Below, piece by piece: positions 58,520 to 64,000 of a stretch of DNA of 64,000 nucleotides. The number at the start of each line of letters is the position of its first letter. Position 1 is the stretch's first letter. A program made the position numbers and the translations under genes. The stretch is from Whitmania pigra (taxonomy: Eukaryota > Annelida > Clitellata > Hirudinida > Haemopidae), in the NCBI GenBank assembly GCA_021613335.1, contig JAJTWR010000090.1, positions 1,478,501 through 1,542,500 on the forward strand, given 5' to 3'. The notes under the pieces are model-generated. The model ran no database searches and was not told where the DNA came from. It worked only from the letters and a program-made list of their open reading frames with translations.

Positions 58520-59280
58520 AATTTTGAAACTATTATCGCCTTACTGGAGTTGTTCATCAATCAATTCAAATATCCGTTCATCTATGCATCTATCCATCAA
58601 TCCATCCATCCATCATCTATCCATCACCCCATTCATCAATGCATCCATCCATCAACCCATCCATCCACTGTCCCTTACTTTATCCACCCATCAATCAATC
58701 CTTCCTTTCATCGCAAATCCTCTGTTTCCATTCTTCCTTACCTCTTAAGCACAGTCAGTGGTCAATTACGAGGCCATTGCGAAGGACCCAGGGGCAGAAG
58801 CAGAAGAATCTGAGTCTAACGATGCCCGAGTAGTGCCTTAAGGGAGTTCAGTGGATGGAAGGAAAGACATTAGCAGCTCGTGATGGAGGGGAGCATGTTT
58901 TTTTCCAGGAGTTGTGGAATGATGATGATGATGATGATGATAATAATAATAATAATAAAGATAATAATAAAGATAATAATAATAATAATAATAATAATAA
59001 TATAATTATTGTTAATAATAATATAATTATTGTTAATAATAATATAATAATAATATAATATTGTTAATAATAATATAATTATTGTTAATAATAATACTGG
59101 TGATGATTGTGATAATAATAAATAATTATTTATCACCACCATTATTGTCGTCGTTGTTATCATCATCATCGTCGCATTTGAAATACTTTCCCTAACATAA
59201 TGCACTCCCAATGACCTGACAGTTGAGATCATTAAAATGAAATTATTATAAAAAAATGTCATTATAACGTAATTACAGCA
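58520..59280. repeat. Mixed (CATC)n and (GAT)n/(AAT)n microsatellites
   Basis: CCATC/CAATC-type repeats at about 58560-58700, then GAT and AAT units at 58919-59000. From about 59001 to 59098 a unit of about 23 bp containing ATAATTATTGTTAATAATAA recurs. Confidence 0.85.
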
Positions 59281-59384
59281 TAGGTGATGTTATTATTGTG
59301 TACTCAACGACATTAAATAATTCACAAGACTTAATCCAAACAGAGGCGGGAAACTCCATTTGTAAACATCCTAACAATTGGCGG

Positions 59385-59465
59385 ACTAGCAACGAACTGC
59401 AATTATATAGCGCTCAATTCTCTTGGAAAAAAAGCCGCGCACTCGGGCGCTATACAAATGCGACC
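59385..59465. repeat. SINE-tail-like fragment with opposed GCGCTATA motifs
   Basis: ATTATATAGCGCTC near 59402 faces GGCGCTATACAAATG near 59449. Both resemble the SINE tail at 46.6 kb, suggesting a truncated or inverted tail pair. Confidence 0.4.
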
Positions 59466-59559
59466 CAGAGGATTAATTTTCTGCCATCTATCATTCCAGG
59501 GGTGTCGCTTTTAAGTAGAATATACACCTCGCACGTGAATGGGCGGAGCAAACAAAAGG

Positions 59560-60350
59560 TGATGAAATGATGATGAACATGGTGGTGATGAAGATGATGA
59601 TGATGATGGTGACGTGGTGATGATGACGATGAACGCGGAGAAGGTGAAGAGAGAGAGAGAGAGATGGGTCAGCATCAACAGTCACGTGACTTCCGTCTCC
59701 TGTTTTGTTTGATGACGACCCTGTCATTAACGCTAAAGTTGTTTCTAAGGAAACTTTCAGGGGTCAACTAGGGTCAGAGTAATGATGATGGTGATGATGA
59801 TGGCGGTGGCGGTGGTGATGATGATGAGGATGATCTCTTGAGAACAATTACAACGTCATTATAAACTAGTTGCTGGAAAAAGTTCGTAAATGTTCGTCCA
59901 TGTGAGGATGGTGACAATGACAACGAAGGCCATTAGTTAGAAAAATGGATGGATGGAAAGCGGATGAATGATGAAAAAGATGGCTTGATGGATGACTGGT
60001 TGAATTTGGGAAAAAAAGGCGAAAAAAGTTGGCAAATTGAATGGGGAAATGGATGGATGGATGGATGGATGGAGGGAAGGAAGGACGGACGGGTTGCGAG
60101 AGAGGAGGAAAGAGTGATTATGAATGAATGAATGAATGAATAAATAGATGTAGGTGGATAGATGGGGAGCTGAATGAATTAATAAATCAAAGGATAGATG
60201 AATTAATAGATGGATGAATGAACAAATGAATGGATGGATGAATGAACAAATGAATGGATGGATGAATGAACAAATGAATGGATGAATGAATGAATAAATA
60301 AATGGATGGATGGATGGATGGATGGATGGATAAATAAATAAATAAATAAA
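59560..60350. repeat. (ATG)n, (GGAT)n and (AATG)n tetranucleotide tracts
   Basis: GAT-rich runs at about 59560-59835, ATGG runs at about 60045-60075 and AATG/ATGG/AATAA runs at about 60120-60365. A unit containing GAATGAACAAATGAATGGAT recurs at about 60215-60290. Confidence 0.85.
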
Positions 60351-60803
60351 TATATGTATGGATGGGTAGTGACGATGTAAGGGTTGATCTTTCTTTGATT
60401 TTTGCTCGAAATCAACGAGGGGGAAGTCGTCCCCTTTGATCCTGCTGCGAGATACGCGGCCATTAGCAAAACCATAAAACATGGTCGATTGCTTTTCTGG
60501 GGACTGCAAATGTCCTCTCGCGGTCGAAACCGTTTTTATTATTTTCCTTCCTCGTTTGCTTTCTTTCTATTTTTTTTTTTGCTTAAATTTTATTTTTAAA
60601 TTAAATGAAAATGTGAGTTAAATAATAATAATAATATTGATAATGATAATAATAATAATAATAACCATCGTCATCATCATCATCACTACCTGGTGCAGGT
60701 GTAGCCACGATTAAGAAGGTGGCTTGCCCAGGACGAGGCTGAACCCTGCCACCTTCATAATCGTCGTTTCAATGTTTTCCAATTCCTCTTAAAAAGAAGA
60801 GTT
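60351..60803. other. Intergenic
   Basis: Unique sequence with a poly-T run near 60570 and short AAT/CAT tracts; no gene seen. Confidence 0.5.
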
Positions 60804-60962
60804 CCATCCATCCATCCATCCATCCATCCATCCATCCATCCATCCATCCATCCATCCATCCATCCATCCATCCATCCATCCATCCATCCATCCATCCATC
60901 CATCCATCCATCCATCCATCCATCCATCCATCCATCCATCCATCCATCCACCCATCCATCCA
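60804..60962. repeat. (CCAT)n tetranucleotide array, about 39 copies
   Basis: Continuous CCAT units with a single visible CCAC near 60949. Met-Asp-Gly-Trp frames on minus are artefacts. Confidence 0.98.
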
Positions 60963-61663
60963 TTCCTGTTCCAGAGCTGGTGCGTCAAAGCTCCCCACTG
61001 TTCGATTTGGTCACGTGTTCGAGCACGTGATTACTCGTCCATCCGTTGGTGCCGCTGCTATTTGATGTTGTTATTGGCTTGTTAAAGTTTATTTTATTTT
61101 ACTTCTTTTTTTAAATTTGATTTTTGTCTTTTGTTTGAAAATGGATTTTTCTGAGGTTGAATGAAAGTTGGTTTTTGGATTTTCGAACGAGGCAGACGTT
61201 AACGGGCCAAGAGCGGGAACAACAGGCCGACCGAGTGACTTAATGATGACGGATGGACGGACGGAATGGAAATGGGTTGAACGGATAGATTGAAATTGAT
61301 TGAATGAAAAATGAATCCGATGGGTGGGAATTAACGAGTTAATAATTGATTGATAGGAAATGGAAGATGGGTGAACGAGGATAGATGAATGGATGAAGGA
61401 TGAATGAATGCACAGTCGGCTTGGGGAATGAATTAATAGATGAATAGCTGGGTAGGATGACGGATGGATAGAGGGTTAAGCAAGTGCAGGAATGCATGAA
61501 TCAACGTCCGGATAAGTGAATAAGCGACTGAAAGATAATAAATTGGAGCAATGCCGAGGAGAGAATCACGTGACAATGTGGTGACGTCACGCCAGGGTTT
61601 TAAGTGATTGATGAGGACACTAATGTTCTCTCTGACGTCCCCTCTGATGTTTTGCGCCCTCCA
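60963..61663. other. Intergenic
   Basis: No gene seen; scattered GAATG and GGACG repeats at about 61240-61470. Confidence 0.5.
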
Positions 61664-62213
61664 CTCACTCACTCACCACTCACTCACTCACTCACTCATC
61701 ACTCACTCACTCACGCACTCACGCACTCACGCACTCACGCACTCACTCACTCACTCACTCACTCACTCACACTCACTCACTCATCACTCACTCACTCACT
61801 CACGCACTCACTCACTCACTCACTCACTCACTCACTCACGCACTCACTCACTCACTCACTCACGCACGCACTCACTCACTCACTCACTCACTCACTCACT
61901 CACTCACGCACTCACTCACTCACTCACTCACTCACTCACTCACTCACTCACTCACTCACTCACTCACTCACTCACTCACCACTCACTCACTCACTCACTC
62001 ACTCACTCACTCACTCACTCACTCACTCACTCACTCACTCACTCACACTCACTCACTCACTCACTCACTCACTCACTCACTCATCACTCACTCACTCACT
62101 CACTCACTCACTCACTCACTCACTCACTCACTCACTCACTCACTCACTCACTCACTCACTCACTCACTCACTCACTCACTCACTCACTCACTCACTCACT
62201 CACTCACTCACTC
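61664..62213. repeat. (ACTC)n tetranucleotide array, about 0.55 kb
   Basis: CACTCACT units with interspersed CACG variants concentrated in the left half and occasional slips (CACCACTC, CATCACTC, CACACTC). The right end from about 62090 is nearly perfect. Frames giving Thr-His-Ser-Leu repeats are artefacts. Confidence 0.98.
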
Positions 62214-62339
62214 ATTCGCTGAAAGTCCCGTCATAATCCTCTATCATCAATCCAGCTAATGATTACAACTTTCCCCTCCATCCATTTTCATTATTCCAGG
62301 TTTTAACGACGACAGCCTCGAAAGGACGAAATCTCCCGT

Positions 62340-62660
62340 TTCCTAGGATGGGTGGAAGGACGAGTGCATTTGAGTATATGGGTGAGTGCATGGGTGGATG
62401 GGTGGGTGCATGGGTGGGTGGGTGGATGGGTGGATGGATGGATGGGTGGGTAAAATGTGATGTAGAAAGAGCTCGAAGACAGGATGGAATGAAGAAAGAG
62501 AAGTATTTGAAATATTTAAGCTTTGAAAGGCGAGTCCAGCTTTTACATTTTTTTTAACTGACGATGATGGTGATGATGACGATGACGACGATGATGAGGG
62601 TGGCGACGACGACGACGACGACGGCGATGATGATGATGATGATGCAATGGCTATTATGAT
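62340..62660. repeat. (GGTG)n/(GGAT)n and (GAT)n/(GAC)n tracts
   Basis: GGGTGGAT-type units at about 62380-62450 and ATG/ACG triplets at about 62562-62645. Confidence 0.85.
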
Positions 62661-62822
62661 GGTGATGAAAACCGATGAGCCGGTTGAACCGGTGAATTAT
62701 CGGATGAATTAATGAGTTAATAGATTAATATCGAATAGATTGATTTATTGATGAATACTCGAGTGATGGATGGATGGTTGAACGAATGAGGAGATTGATT
62801 CATGACTGCGCGAGAACGGATA

Positions 62823-62907
62823 GATGAATGGATGGATGGACAGATGGATGGATGGATGGATGGATGGATGGATGGATGAATGGATGGATGGACAGATGGA
62901 TGGATGG
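62823..62907. repeat. (GGAT)n array with GGACAGAT interruptions
   Basis: Two GGACAGAT units near 62838 and 62890 bracket a run of pure GGAT, suggesting a local duplication. Confidence 0.9.
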
Positions 62908-63526
62908 CAGTTGATTTGTTTAATAAATCAAGTTACTTTATTGAACAAATGAATTTCGTAAACTTATCATCAACTATTAACTTTCACCGATAATTAAAAA
63001 ATAATTTCTGATAAACATCAATAAATTAATGAATTATAAAAATAATTTAAATTAAACATCAATAAATCAATTAATAAATGATTTAATAAATGAATTAATG
63101 AATTATAACAATAATTAAAAAACCATCAATCAATTAATGAATTATTACCTAATTATTTAATCAATTATCACATTAATCATGAATTATTTTTATTATCTCT
63201 CTCATTCCGAACTACTTTTTTTCACGAAAAGCGTCAACAACAACCTCACAATGACACGTGACTACGTGTTGGATGCCGACCGGAAGTCGAGTCGAAAAGC
63301 AATGGCGGATTTTTATGATTATTCATTTCACATTTCAAAAAAAATTTTATTTTTTATTTTTTATTTTTTAACTTGTTTTTGTTTTGTTTGGAAAAAATAT
63401 TCTGGAAAATCGAGACTGATGATTTCCTTGGCTGGGTTCAACGAACGCTCATTAATTTCGCTTAGAAGCACATGACGAAATTGGAGGATGGTGACGTCAC
63501 AAATGCTGCTGCTGTGATGGTGATGA
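62908..63526. other. AT-rich intergenic DNA
   Basis: AATTAATAAAT-type low-complexity sequence to about 63180, then unique sequence with an unconvincing 98-codon plus frame. Confidence 0.5.
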
Positions 63527-64000
63527 TTATGCTGATGACGATGATGGTGACGATGACGATGCTGATGATGATTATGCTAATGACGATGACGATGCTGATG
63601 ATGACGATGCTGATGATGATTATGCTGATGACGATGATGGTGACGATGACGATGCTGATGATGATTATGCTAATGACAATGACGATGCTGATGATGACGA
63701 TGCTGATGATGATTATGCTGATGACGATGATGGTGACGATGACGACGATGATGATGATTATGTTGATGACTATGATGGTGACGATGACGATGCTGATGAT
63801 GATTATGCTAATGACGATGACGATGCTGATGATGACGATGCTGATGATGATTATGCTGATGACGATGATGGTGACGATGACGATGCTGATGATGATTATG
63901 CTAATGACAATGACGATGCTGATGATGACGATGCTGATGATGATTATGCTGATGACGATGATGGTGACGATGACGACGATGATGATGATTATGTTGATGA
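63527..64000. repeat. 231-bp higher-order minisatellite (93+93+45), open at right edge
   Basis: TTATG anchors occur at 63527, 63620, 63713, 63758, 63851, 63944 and 63989, giving spacings of 93, 93, 45, 93, 93 and 45. Each 93-mer is a 45-bp unit plus a 48-bp unit that starts TTATGCTAATGAC. Position-specific variants (GACAATGAC in the second 48-mer; GACGACGATG in the lone 45-mer) recur 231 bp apart. Confidence 0.95.

Noticed and set aside
63527..64000. CRISPR array
   Set aside because: Units are contiguous triplet-rich tandem repeats without unique spacers, in a eukaryotic genome.

Overview
This is animal nuclear DNA: spliced genes with canonical GT-AG junctions, metazoan gene families (Mi-2, HMX homeobox, enkurin, rhotekin, ASB, RBM26/27) and AT-rich spacers packed with tri-, tetra- and hexanucleotide microsatellites. 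The gene set and texture suggest a bilaterian invertebrate. A lophotrochozoan such as a leech or other annelid is my best guess, but that is inference, not proof. I rebuilt exons by hand. Reading phase closes in each reconstructed multi-exon model, which is the main support for the boundaries given.

Layout. 1-8038 (minus) holds the 5' fourteen coding exons of a Mi-2/CHD4-type remodeller (CHDNT, two PHD fingers, both chromodomains; the helicase lies off the left edge). 8.0-20.0 kb is gene-poor and repeat-rich. It contains a duplicated segment (13.4-14.9 kb and 17.66-18.05 kb), and one copy carries an apparent retroposed short mRNA with a 53-codon ORF. 20082-22070 (plus) is an unrecognised secreted cysteine-containing protein whose third intron is almost wholly an (ATG)n array. 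23110-24099 (minus) is an uninterrupted enkurin gene and 24487-26181 (minus) an uninterrupted HMX-class homeobox gene. 27932-28144 (minus) may be an orphan 3' exon ending in a GPI-signal-like tail. 28.2-33.3 kb shows no convincing gene.

33349-37191 (minus) is a compact rhotekin-like gene, followed in tandem by an ankyrin-repeat/SOCS-box (ASB) gene at 38159-41134 (minus). The ASB gene is divergent from a 25-exon RBM26/RBM27-like gene (41727-51589, plus) across about 0.6 kb. The RBM26-like gene converges on a TSP1-CUB single-pass membrane protein gene (52724-55696, minus, 5' end not found). 55.7-64.0 kb is intergenic microsatellite and minisatellite DNA, ending in a 231-bp higher-order repeat that runs off the right edge.

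The genes do not form a pathway. Mi-2 and HMX act in transcription, the RBM26-like protein in nuclear RNA decay, enkurin in cilia, the rhotekin-like protein in Rho signalling and ASB in ubiquitination. The least expected items are the retrocopy with its apparent empty site, two GC-AG introns, the secreted protein, the possibly myristoylated ASB protein and the structured 231-bp repeat.
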